From: Apiospora phragmitis
Lineage: Eukaryota > Ascomycota > Sordariomycetes > Amphisphaeriales > Apiosporaceae
Reading direction: 5' to 3'
NCBI GenBank assembly: GCA_038363925.1
Contig: JAQQWL010000013.1
Coordinates: 2,728,001-2,792,000, forward strand
Length of the DNA: 64,000 nt
Below the pieces are notes generated by a model that was given only the letters and a program-made list of their open reading frames with translations, was not told where the DNA came from and did no database searches. Below, one piece after another: positions 27,291-39,182 of this stretch (the first letter of the stretch is position 1; each line of letters begins with the position of its first letter). The position numbers and the translations under genes are program-made.

Positions 27291-27512
27291 CTAGCCTTTA
27301 AAAATATAAAAATCGAAATAAATTAATATAAATATAAAATCGAGAACATTATTAATAAAAAGAAAATAAGGTAAAGCTTTTAATACCTCATTTAATAAAA
27401 GGATTATTTATTAAGAAATAATATTTAAAAACTTAAAAAACGTCGCTATAAAGCTTTAAGAATTTAAACGAAAACCCTTCGATTAATAAACCGAGGTCCT
27501 TAAAATTACTTA

Positions 27513-29270
27513 ACGTACCCTATAAGCGAAATAACTATATAAGCGAATTGACCACTTTCGCTAAATTCTATATAAATAACTTTTATAACTTAATTCTTTT
27601 ACTACCTATTATGGTTAATATTTAAGAAAAAGGGTAAATAGTTTTATCGTTTTAAGCGCTTAAAAACGACTCGAAACTAAGTCTTCGACGCGTAGCTCGA
27701 ACGTATAAAGTCCCTTATATAACCCTTCGTAACCGATAGCTTAGTATTTTTGCGAAACGCGAAATACCCGCTAATTCTCGAAAATTAACGAATTCCGAAG
27801 AAGATATAATCGTACGATATATAATCGACCTAGATTCGCGGTTATTTCCTCCTTAAATAAGTAGTATTAAAGATATAGCGAATTAACTACTCTGTTAACG
27901 CGACGCGGGACACCTCGGCGTTAATTAGGCTTCGAATAAAGATATGGCGAACCAATTACTCTTTTAACGCGACGCGGGACACGTCGGCGTTAACTGGGCC
28001 TCTAGCTTCGTATAATAATAACTAGACCTCTAGACGCGTTTTAATCGAAGAATTAATTATTAAAGAGTCTTTTATAAAGATCCCGACGCGTTTTACGCAT
28101 AATTTACCCTCGTATAAAATATAATTTATAAATATAAGATTTAAAAGGAGGATATTTATAACTTTAACGAGACCGGCTTTTTTATAAGCTAAATCTCGTC
28201 CGAAATAATTATTATAACCTCCGATTAATACGAGAGGCCTAGGGTTATTTAATAAAGGAACCGGGAATAGGTTATAATTATCTAGGGCGTTAGATTATAC
28301 GGTTACGTTATCCCTCTATATATTATATTTACCGGGTAAACGTACCTTTTTTTTAATATAAAAACAGCTTATTGCTAAAGGACTAGGTGATCGTAATTAC
28401 TAAAAACGGCTGGACTACGAACGAGAAAAGCGAGGGCTAGATTCGATATTTCGATAAGTATACGAGGTCTCGTATAAAAGTATTTATTACTTATTAGTCC
28501 TTAACGGCTATAAAAGCTACTATTCGACAGCCTTCGAGCTTTATTATAAAAGAAACTCGATTATTATACTTTATATATTTTCTTATTTATTATATAAGCT
28601 TTAACCTCTTAATATTAGCTGTTTTTATACGTTAAAAAAGTCGTACAAGAAAGAAATCAAGGGTCTTATACGGGCGTATATTACTTATATCTTGAAGGAA
28701 GACTTCTTACCAGCGTTCTTAGAAGCATTCTAGGCGACTTTTACCGTTTTAAATATTTAAGGAGGTTTCCGAAGTATAGGACTTATACCGTACGATCCGG
28801 AATCTATTATTTTATAGTTAAATGTGAAGCTACGTACACCGACGCCTCCGGCGACCTCTTCCGCCCTACTTATACCTTAAGAATTAAAAACCTTAAACAA
28901 CTTAGTTAAAACCTAATCCTAAACCGAATACGTAAGAAATAGAATCGTACGGTATTAAAATAGCTTTTCGATATTAATTTTAATTAGACTTAACTAGATT
29001 ACGAAAAGTATAACGGAAGTTATATACCGGCTCGCTCTTTTAAAGGGTAAAGTAAGCGTATTACGAAAGGCGAATAAAATGCTTAGCCGGCGCCGCCGTA
29101 CGAAAACAAAACGGCTACAGGATGAAGGATTACTTCGTATATAAGCTGGAAAAGATTTACAGTTTTCAAGAAATATTAATAAACAGTTATAAAACGAATC
29201 GCGTCGGAGGAGTGAAAGTCTTAGAAAGTAGTTAATTCGTTTATATAGTTATTTCGCTTATAGGGTACAT
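27513..29270 (+). mobile_element. Fot1/Pot2-like (pogo) DNA transposon, copy 3
   Basis: The element runs from ACGTACCCTATAAGCGAAAT to the mutated end TTATAGGGTACAT, with TA on both sides (27,511-27,512 and 29,271-29,272). At 1,758 bp it is about 100 bp shorter than copies 1 and 2, despite a tandem duplication of about 69 bp at 27,869-28,005. The plus strand carries the mutated transposase; around 28,490 the DGHES region is changed. It interrupts the 3' part of integrase of the split gypsy element. Confidence 0.87.
27869..28005. repeat. Tandem duplication of about 69 bp inside pogo copy 3
   Basis: Two adjacent units start AAAGATAT(A/G)GCGAA and share AACGCGACGCGGGACAC and GGCGTTAA. Copies 1 and 2 have one unit at this place. 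The two units differ by several transitions, so duplication was followed by further mutation. Confidence 0.75.
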
Positions 29271-29831
29271 TAAATTAAAAAACGCTTAATTTATATTAGC
29301 CGAGACGCTTATATATTAAAGGTTATTTACTAAGCACCCTTTATAATTATTTAAAGTAAAAAGGATTTTATCTTCAACGTCTAGCTTTTATATCCCTCGT
29401 TTAAATAAATCGGCACCTCATTCTTTTATTATACGTCGAATTTTTTAAATAGGTGATAAATAGCTAGCCGTTTCGGTGAATTAAGACTATAACTTCGTTA
29501 ACTTTAAATAAAGCGATAAAAGCTTTTCGCTCGCTTTTTATCTATCCACCTCTAATTTTTATTATTATATTAATATCTTTTTAAAATAAAAAGCTATTAA
29601 GAATTTGTTATAAAACCGATTACGATTAATATATTCTTTATATTAAAAAAGCGCTCCGTGATCTTATAACTCTTTTTATTTTTAAAATAATAAGAATACG
29701 GTATACCGGTGATATAACTATTAGAAATAATATATATTTAAAAAAAGAACGATTATAAGTCTTTTTAATTTTTAATTTTATAACATAATCTAATATAATA
29801 AATATATATTATAATAAAAAAAGGGGTATAA

Positions 29832-30533
29832 TATTATAACTTAACTTAATTATATAAGTTAAACTTATTTTCGAAACGGCTTTATAATACCTTAAAATAT
29901 ATACGAGACTTAATATAAGCTAGCTTTACTTAATTAACGCTTATAATCTATTACTAATAATAAACTTAGTTATTAAAAATTTAATAACGATTATTATAAA
30001 CGAAATACGAAATAAAATAATAGTATTAGTATTAAGCGACTAGTATAAATTAAATAATTAAGTTTAAATAATTAAAACTATATAATTAATAATAAGTAAC
30101 TAATTTAAGTTATATAAAAATAAGATAAGAATAATATCTTTAAGAAAGTTAAAAGTTAACGAATCACGGTGATTTAAGTAAACTATTTAAAAGAAATCAC
30201 TAGTTAACGTTATAATCTTAAAAGAATTAATAAAAGAAAAACGAGATATATAATAATAAACATTCCTTATATATTTTATATAAATATTTTTTATTCTAAT
30301 AGTTAATTTAATTATTATTTTAATTTATTAATAAAGTAAATAACTTTAATAATTTTATTATATAAATACCGTTATTTACTTAAGTTTTATTATTACTTTA
30401 TAAACTAAAGTATTATTACTTATTTTTTTAATAAAACGCTTCTTTTATTATATATTTAAATACTTATATTATTAATATAAATTTAAATATATTTTATTAA
30501 GTTTCTTTTAAAACTTAAATAACGTTCGTTATA
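29832..30533 (+). repeat. 3' LTR of the split plus-strand gypsy element
   Basis: It begins TATTATAACTTAACTT right after a purine tract (AAAAAAAGGGG, about 29,815-29,825) that fits a polypurine tract, and ends TTCGTTATA. Blocks follow the LTR family in order. Heavily RIP-mutated, about 702 bp. Confidence 0.75.
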
Positions 30534-33500
30534 ATTTATACTTATTATTAATTAATAATAATAAGTTTATTTATTAAAAATATAATAATAGTTACGAAAG
30601 AAATAAATTAAAAATAATAAAATTAAACGATTAGTTTAACGTATTAATAAAATAAATAACTTTAATAATTCTATTATATATATACTTTTATTTAATTACT
30701 TTTATTATTACTACTATTTAATATATTAATAGAGCGTTTTTTATTTATTTAAATACTTCTTATATTATTAATATAAACTTAAATAACGTTTATTATTTTT
30801 TAATCACTTTTACTCTTATAAGTTATTACTTAAACCTTTAAATAATAATCTTATAAGAATTATATTTATACTTAATAAAAGAAGATATTTATTAATTTTT
30901 AATAAAACCTTATTATAAAAATTAATAATAATAATAGCTTTATTTAATAAATATTAATTAAACGTATTAAAAAGTTTAGATAAAAAAATACTAATTATTA
31001 ATACTATTATATTAAGTTTAAAAGAAGCGTAATAAACTTTTAATTAAAAAAGTATTAAATTAAACACCTTATAATATTAATAAACTATACGAAAAAGTAC
31101 GCCTCTTTTATATTACTATTAATATTATTTAAACCCTCGTTATATTTAAAAAAAGGATAAAGATTAACACGTTAATACCTTTAATAAAACGAGCGGGAAT
31201 TTTTAAATTTTTTTTATTTAAATTAAAACTTATTAACGGTTTAATAAAAGAACGTTTTAAAACGTTATTTAAAAAGTTATCTACGCCGCTTTATTTTTTT
31301 TTTAAAAAGTCGCTCGCTTAGTTTAAACTTTATTTAAAAAAGCTTATAAAAAATACTTAGTAAATTAAACTATACTAAGTAAAGGTAGAGCGGATTTTTA
31401 AAGGTTATAATAATATTAAAGATGCTTTTAGATCACTTTTTTAAAACCTTAACGAAAAATAACAAAGTAAAAAAAACTTAAAACTTTTATATAAAAAAGA
31501 TTAACCGTTTTTTATCTTATAAAATTTTAACGTATTATAGTTTAATTAAATTATATTAAAGCTACGAAAATTATAATATATTATTAAAAGTTATAAAAAA
31601 AAGTTAAGAATAAATTTAACCGGCTTAATACGTTTAATTATTTCTTTTCGTATATAAAACGTATTATTAAATTTAACATGCCCTTATATAAACACCGCGG
31701 CGAAAAATAAAGCGGGTAATAATAATAAAAAATTAAGTTTAAATTAATATAAAGCGCTTACGTTAATATATTAATATATAATTAAAGAATGTTATTACGT
31801 ATAATTATTATAGCGAACTTATAAATAAAGATATTATTTAATATAATAAATATAATAAAAAAAGGATTACTATTTATAATAATTATTAAAAATAAAGGTA
31901 TTACGCCCAAGAGTATTAATTTTTAAAAAGTCTTTAAAAACGATATATTAATATTGCTTAAAATAAAAATACTTTCATAATAGTTATTATAAGGAATAGT
32001 GTTATAATTAATCACGATAATTTATTTTAAATAGCTTCTCATTATGATAAATATACCATGTATTTAATATATAAAGAAGAAATTAAACGGTTTTTAAAGC
32101 TTTTAAAATTAAAAGAAATTATTATTAAAATATTATAATAATATATAAAGAATTTACTTTAATATATAGTAATTTTAATAATAATAAAGTAATAAGTATA
32201 TTAATAAATAAACTTATAAACGAAATCGTTACACTTTAAAACTTTAAGATTAATAATTAATTAATTATTTTAAATACTCTTTATTTAACTTTAAAACACC
32301 TACGTTAAATACTTATAAAAATAAATTTTAATTAAAGGGTTAATAAAAATTATACTATAAGTAATAACTTTTATATTTCGCTTATAAATAATATATATTT
32401 AATTTTTTAAAAATATTATATATATATAACGCTTATATTAAATACTTTATAATAAAATTTAATAACGAATAGTTTCTTTAACGAATTAATAAATAATTTA
32501 TTTTATACTTATATTTTAATTATATTATTAAGAATATTTCAACGGTTATATTAAATAAGTAATAAATATATTTATTAATATAAAAAGATTTATAATAATA
32601 ATAATAATATTACTTAATAAAATAAAATAACAATTTTCTTTTAAAGATTAATACTTTAAATACGCTTAAGAAAAGTTACGAGCTTATAAATATTTAAAAC
32701 AAAATACTTAATACTTATAAAATATATAAATATATATTTAATAATAAAACCCCTTTATTATAGTTAAAGACTTATAAAGTAGCTTTAAACTTTAATAAAC
32801 TTAATAAACCTTTAAATTATTTAATAAACTCGAATTTTAAATATCAAGTCTAGTACTTCATATAATAAAAGGTATAAAAACACCTTTTTAAATATATTAA
32901 ATAGCACCTTATTAAAAAAGAGGTAAAAAATAGCGACGACGCGACGTTTAATCGTAGAAGTTTATTACCTACTTAAAAGGATATTAGTTAAAAAACGAAC
33001 GCCGCCGAATATAAAGAGATAATATTAAGCGAATTTAAGAAAGTTTTTATATTAAATAATAAATAACCGAGATATTTATAAATATATTATATTAATAATT
33101 AATATAATAAAAGTTTATATTAAAGCGTTATTTAATAATAAAGCGTAAATAAATTATGTTTTATTATAAATTATTAATTCTTTTAAATTAAATTAAAAAA
33201 AACGCCTTATATTAATTTAAAACTGTTAATAAAAAGTTATAATTTACGAAAATAAAAAAGTATAAAAAGAAACCGTAAACCTTTTATTTAATATTAAAAA
33301 ATATTATAAACGAATTATATATAATATTATAAAATATAATATAATTTTAAGAATACTTTAATGATAAAATAAAATTTTTAAAATTAATTAAAAAATAAAT
33401 TAAATTAAATAAAATATATTAAAAAAGTTTAAATTAATAAGTAACGGTTTTAAAAGCGACCTTTTATTAAACTTAAAGTTTTTATAATATTTATTATTAT

Positions 33501-35475
33501 TAAAGAATTTAAGTTAAACGTTATAATAATTATATTAAAATAATATTAATAATTTAAAGCTTTTTTTATAAGAAATTAAAAATAAACCTATTATTTTATA
33601 TATAATGAGATTATAAGATACTTTAAAAAAAGAAACCTTTTTATATTAATTTATAAACTTAATTAAGAGTATAAATAAGCTTTAATAAAATATATTATAA
33701 ATAACCTTAAGAAAAGAGTTATATAATTATTTATATTATTAATAATATTTATTACTTTTTTTATTAAAAAAAAAGTAAAAATAAAAAACTAATGTGGCGT
33801 ATATATATTAATTATTAAAAGTTTAACGAAATTATTATTAAAAACCGGTACTTTTTTTTCTAATTAACGGCTTATAAAATAAGTTATTATATTTTATATA
33901 AATACTTTAATAAGATTTTAAATTAGTTTAAAAATAACGAGTAATATAAAAAGTATATAAAATTAATACCTTAAAAATTATAAAATATTAATTTATTAAT
34001 TAACTTAAGAAAGTGAATTTTTAAAAAAATTAATTATATTTATAAAATATATAATATGTTATAAAAAATTTAAATAAAACCTTTAAAAATATTAAGGAAT
34101 AAAGAATAGTTTATATTTATAAGCGTTATAAAAGTTAAAAATTTTTTAAAATTAATTAATTATTACCGAATTTTTATCCCCTAGTTTAATAAGTTAGCGA
34201 CACTTTTATTAAACTTAATAAAAAAAATAAGCTATTTTAAAAAACGAAAAAAAGCCGAAGCTTTTTACGCTATAAAGAAGCGTATTTTTAATAAATTAAT
34301 GCTTTATATAATAAGCCTTATAAGACTTTTTAAAGTTTAAATTAACTTATTAAATTATATAATCGAAAGGTAGTTAAGTTAATAAGATAATAATAAAAAG
34401 TCGCACTTAATTACATTTTTTTAATATAAAATAATTAATTAAATTTATAATAAAGAGTTAATAACTATTATTAAAACTTATAAAAAATAAAAATACTATT
34501 TTAATAAAATTAATAAAGGTTTATATTAATTATAAAAACCTTATAATATTTATTATTATTAAAGAGTTAAATAAATAATGAATATAATAGTTTAAATTCT
34601 TTTCGAGATTTAACCTTATTATTATTTATTAAAAAAGTAATAAAACCGGTCGCGATAATATATTAAGCTAATCACTTAATAATTAAAAGATAGTTTTACT
34701 TAAAATTAAAACTATTTTAATAAAAGATTAATATAAAAACTTAATATTATCGCGATATATTTAAGTAAATAACGGCTTTAATTTTATTAATTAAATATAA
34801 AACTACTTATATAAAAAAGACGGCTTTCTTTATTATTAAAATAAAATTTATATCTTTAAATAATATCGAAACGAATTTATTAAAGAATTCTACGAATACC
34901 TCGCGTATAAATACTAAATTATATTTAAAAATTAAAAACGAATTACTAAGTAATTTAATTTTAAAAACCTTAAATTAATTATAATTAAAATAATTAACGA
35001 ATATAACTTTTATAATAAAGTTAAAGTTATTATATAATATTTATATAAAAAATTATAATTAATTTTATTATTAAATAAAGCGAAAGAAATAATCGCATTT
35101 AATTTCGTTATTAAACTATTTTTATTATAAGAACTTTTAATTAAAATTAATTTTAATAATGTTTTATTAATTATAAATAAATTTACGAAATATATTTACT
35201 TTTTATTATATAAAAAGTTTAATAATATTAATAACTTAATTTATATATTCTTTTATATTATTATTAATTAATATAAGTTATTAAAAACAAACATTTTTAC
35301 TTAAGATAAATTATTTATTATTAACTTTTAAAAATCGCTTTTAATTTAATTTAATATTAAATATAAACTATTTATACTTTATTACCTTTAAATAAATAAT
35401 TAAATAATGTTTATACTATTATATTAATTATAAATGAAATAATTAAATTTCTTTATTACTTATAATATAATTCGC
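30534..35475 (+). mobile_element. Gypsy retrotransposon fragment, plus strand, 3' truncated
   Basis: A partial LTR (30,534-about 30,795) is followed by internal sequence collinear with copy 1 from its first internal base: the ATTACTTAAACCTTTAAATA block at about 30,824 corresponds to 91-110. Gag, RT, RNase H (a decayed GRDNILS at about 34,647) and the start of integrase can be followed to about 35,470. There it stops short of the integrase core end, next to a minus-strand LTR fragment at the edge of the AT-rich compartment. No intact frame. Confidence 0.75.
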
Positions 35476-35479
35476 TTAT

Positions 35480-35701
35480 ACTAGGGTGCTATTTCGAGGT
35501 GTCTATGTCGAACGCTAACTATTATCGTGGTATTAGCCCTGGCGGCCACTTAGTAGTGTAGTGGGTTTTGTCATCGTAGGTGGGGCTGTACGTGCTGACC
35601 GGCGGGGTCGGGTTGCGCTCCGTACCTCATAGGCGCTTCGAGGCATCGTGATCCCGTTCCGAAGGTGGATACTGGCCGTGTCGTCGGGTTAGGTCGTAAT
35701 A
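35480..35701 (-). repeat. Truncated LTR fragment at the compartment border
   Basis: It matches, on the minus strand, the first 220 bp of the LTR (complement of 27,110-27,290), ending GGTCGTAATA where TGTTACGACC is expected. GC content is markedly higher than in the preceding 35 kb. It marks the edge between RIP-mutated repeats and unique DNA. Confidence 0.75.
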
Positions 35702-35995
35702 ATATTATAAATTTTTTTTAATACTGTTTTAATATATTTAGGATAATCTTTATATAAGGTCACGTACGAGCCTTAAAGTGTATGTATGCCCTAAAATATA
35801 TAAAGGAAGCGAGCCTAAGTCGTATGCACTTTCAGGGGTACGTACTGTAGTAGGTTTTAGGGGGTCTATATAGTAGGTATATCACATCTCTAAATTAACG
35901 TCAACTGATGCAGCTGCCTGTTCGCGATTACGCAATTGCCCTCCATCTTTCACCCTTGGTTTTGTGGACTTTCAGCACGTCAAATTTGATCAACC

Positions 35996-37315
35996 ATGGA
36001 CGGCTTTTCCAACATACCCCTCGAGATCGCTCGCCTGATCATGGTCCAGGCAGTCAAGGTTCGTAAAATACGACGCGCTGTACGCTTTAGCTTCGTCCAT
36101 CGCTCTTGGGACCGCGAGGTCACGGAAGCCATCATTGAATCTGGGATTCTCGATGGCCTCCCGGAACTTGAGGATTCACCCTTCTGGCCCAAATATCTTA
36201 TGCACAAGATTCTATGCACCCATACGCCCCTCCCGCGGTCGATTCGCATAATTCGGCTGGCTGCAGAGCGCGTCTTGGCTTTCCGCGGCGGGAAGACCAG
36301 TTCGGATGACCATGACGCCCTCAGGCAGTACCTGTGGGAGATCTGCCAGCTTTTCCCCAGAAGGCAGCGATATGAATGGTTCACGTTGCCTGAACAGATA
36401 GGGCCCATGCAAGATTCCGACGAGGATTTCAAACGAGCTCTGCTTGCTGCAGCGGCTGCTACAAACGACCTGGCTCTTGTCAAACAGCTACCTCCCAACC
36501 AGGAGGAATGTACACATTTGATTCGCCCGTACTGGGTCGGCCCACCTGAGCCCAAGTGAGTCCATCTAAACTTTTTTGGGTGCGGAAAGCTGGTCACAGC
36601 GCTGACATCGAATAATCCTTTACTAGCCTATCCGCTGGCGGTCGCGGCCTTCCAGGGCCATGTGGAAGTGGTGCGGTTCCTGCTAGACGCGATACAAGAC
36701 CCAGACATTCTTGAATTTGCACGGGAAGATGTAGTTGAGTTCGCGGCCCAAGGTAATCAGATGAGAACCCTGGAGGTTTGCCTGTTACCTCGATATGTTT
36801 GGCATGAGCCCTACCTGGTGAATGCCCTGAGATTGACAACAAGCATTGAAACATTCGACCACGTTTTCCAGCTATGTAAAGACTGTTTTGACAGGGGACA
36901 GTTCCATGGCACGGAACCGGAACACACCCCCGACGGAGAAAATAAAGCAAGAGTCCCTCGATGGCTGGCTTGAGTTGGCAGCTGTACGTGGTTACAGCCC
37001 GTGGGCATGTTGAAGTCCTTGCGTATTTACTCAGAACGGGGGAACAATTGGTTCCCGGTCACTCCAGGGCGCCATTCAGTACGGAAATCCCGATGGCGTA
37101 AGACTTCTCCTCCAACACGGCGCTGCGGATAGCTCCGAACCAGGCAGCGCTTTCCTGGAGGCTGTTAAGAGGGAAAATGAATCAATGTTGCGGCTACTGC
37201 TTGAGTTAATCAGTCCACCAGACGAAGTGCTAAAGCAGGAGGCACTTGATGTCGCGGAGAGATGAGGCTTATCTTCGATGGTTAGCTTCCTTAAAGAGTA
37301 TCCATAAGTGACACT
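35996..37315 (+). pseudogene. Ankyrin-repeat protein gene with F-box-like start, disrupted
   Basis: The first exon-like part (35,996-36,555) begins MDGFSNIPLEIARLIMVQAV and continues FSFVHRSWDREVTEAI, resembling the F-box-like start of many fungal ankyrin proteins. A GT-AG interval at 36,556-36,626 fits an intron (branch-like GCTGAC), but joining it changes frame. After it comes a clear ankyrin unit, YPLAVAAFQGHVEVVRFLLD (36,629-36,688). Further ankyrin-like pieces need other frames: WLELAAVRG (about 36,960), GHVEVLAYLLRTG (about 37,005) and GVRLLLQHGAAD (about 37,095). With at least three frame changes this is most simply a decayed gene. Some changes could be base-calling errors. Confidence 0.65.
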
Positions 37316-37634
37316 CTAGTCCACGAACTATTCTGTGTCTCAAGTTTCTGCATCTGGCCTTTGTTAAGACAACTGTCCAAGGCCATAAGGCCCACATGTC
37401 TCCGGTCTAGGACAGAGTAAAGAGTACAGGGGTTAAGAAGAGAAGAACGCAATAAGCTTACTAGTCTAGATAGTCGCGTTTAGTGAGGTTTCTAGTAATT
37501 ATATATCGTTTTTCACCACAAGCGGCAACCCGATTCATTAAGCAGAAAGCACAAGCATTGGAATATATGTTTCCTATATGGTTCTATAGTACGGTAATAA
37601 GGCGACCCAGTTACATATCGAAACTACTAAATAA

Positions 37635-38679
37635 TTACCTAAGGTAAATCTTGCCATCAACTATCTTCTCGTAGTTGAGCCGACCCACCGAATCCGTGTC
37701 CAATACGTCCTCCAGCGTCAGACCCGGCGCCGCGTACCGAGAGCAAACCTCCTCGACATCGACGCGGCCGAGGCCGCTGGGCCCGCCGCCGCCCTGGGCG
37801 AGGGCGTACGTCAGCGGGTGGTACAGCATGCCGGCATGGTCGTAGAAGCCCGCGCCCGGCGACCCCGGAGGACACACGACCTGCGCCTCGACGTTGTCGA
37901 TGCCGACACCCCGCGCGTCCCGGAGGTAGGCCGACGCGTTCGCGTCCGCGCCCGTGCCGTGCTGCTGCGGCTGGACGATCTCGTCGAAGAAGCCCGAGTA
38001 GAAGGTCGTCGTGGGCACGTAGGCGCTGTCGCCGCCGGCCGCCCGGAGCGTGGCGATGTAGCGGGACGTGTACTCCTACTGGATCACGGCCGGGTCGCTG
38101 TTGTTGGCCGACGACAGGCACAGCGCGTTCGCCAGCACGGTGCCGTGAAAGTCGGGCGACACGGGCAGGAAGCTGGACACGGCCGCCCGCGTCGAGGGCC
38201 AGAACGTGAAGGCCCATTGCGTGTCCAAGCCACCCTGCGACCAGCTGATCACGCTGAGGCTGTTGGGGTTGTTCGCCGAGTTCTCGCCATCGGCGTATCC
38301 CGTGATGATAGTCTTTAAGTCCTTGCCAACCTCCTGTGGCCCAAGACCCGAAGCTAACTGCAAAGCAACGTTCTTGTAGAGGTTCGTAGGCGTCGCAGAC
38401 CCATATATGCTCTGCAAAGTCCCCTACACCTCTGGGAGACTCGTCCAGGTTGCCTGCGGCTTCACGCCATTCAGGATGTTGAGGATGGTATTAGGGTCTC
38501 TTATCTGGTCGAGTTGCTTGAGCACGTCGCCCAGACCTAGTACCTTGCTGAGAATGCCCCCGACAAGCCCTCTGCTTTCCACCGCCAATTCTTCGTCAGC
38601 GGGCGCCACAGCACGCGCAGCACTGCCGTGAACCGCTAGCGAAGCACGGAGTGCGAGGGTAGGAGATGGAGAAACGCAT
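37635..38679 (-). pseudogene. Secreted lipase of the Candida antarctica lipase B type, broken
   Basis: The minus strand encodes an alpha/beta-hydrolase close to CalB. The nucleophile motif is SVISWSQGGLDTQWAF (Ser), then FLPVSPDFHGTVLA, the acid in FFDEIVQPQ (Asp) and the base in YDHAG (His), so the whole catalytic triad is present. Two in-frame TAG codons break it, at 38,424-38,426 and 38,076-38,078. The second replaces the second Gln of a QQ pair seen in CalB, a CAG-to-TAG change. The start (MRFS at 38,679) is one frame off from the hydrophobic stretch (LALRASLAVHGSAARA) that looks like its signal peptide. No intron explains these. The change type is what RIP produces. Confidence 0.8.
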
Positions 38680-39182
38680 GACGGCCGCAGACAATGAAGA
38701 ATTGGATGCCGTTATTATAGAGCGCTAACACATATCATGCAGAGTCCGTATACCCAGGAAACTGGTTGAATGGTTGATCTCATGCACCTATTCACTTAGC
38801 TAGGAGCATGAGATTCTGCTTGACATTTGGAGCGCGGTTTGAGCCAGTACTTTTCACCCCCTTGTCCTTCATTCTTCACACCGCTGTAAAGGGTAATGGA
38901 TAAAAGCGGGCTTTTCTTTACGATCAAATCTCCCGACAGTGGCCCACGATCTCCGACCAGTGGTTGACCCCCGGTCCGGTTGTCCCCATTCGGGATTTTT
39001 GCCTTGATCGGGCGGAAGCGGTCCCGCTCATTACTAAATTGACAACAAGGGACATGTCCGTATAATGCAGGCCTACTTATCTGGTGGTGCGAATCCTGTA
39101 CAAGTTGGTTTCAAGCCCTGATGCCGCAGGGTTGCCAGTCATCACCACCTTCTATCTTGCTGTCTCCCAAGAGCGCATGAGG
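38680..39182. other. Intergenic, no gene seen
   Basis: The interval separates two minus-strand pseudogenes. No conserved reading frame, RNA gene or repeat was recognised. Confidence 0.5.

Larger units (their letters stand above)
13425..30533 (+). mobile_element. Plus-strand gypsy copy split by five later insertions
   Basis: Pieces of one gypsy element can be followed across 17 kb by matching them to copy 1. RT start is at 13,425-13,568 (cf. 2,930-3,060). RT, RNase H and integrase run from 14,222 to 15,964, the integrase core resumes at 17,825-18,377 (cf. 4,840-5,350), the integrase C-terminal part is at 27,291-27,512 (cf. 5,360-5,600), and the tail and 3' LTR are at 29,271-30,533. The gaps are exactly a solo LTR, a pogo copy, a full-length gypsy copy and another pogo copy, each with its own target duplication. 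The 5' part (gag) is missing. All frames are destroyed by RIP-like changes. Confidence 0.75.

Noticed and set aside
1..35470. CRISPR array, rRNA or tRNA genes, or a prokaryotic-type system
   Set aside because: Repeats here are transposon copies or simple tandem repeats, with no regular spacers and no RNA-gene signatures; the organism is a fungus.
37818..38318. Plus-strand frame of 166 codons
   Set aside because: Antisense of the lipase pseudogene, rich in Arg/Val as expected from a GC-rich shadow; the minus strand carries the catalytic motifs.
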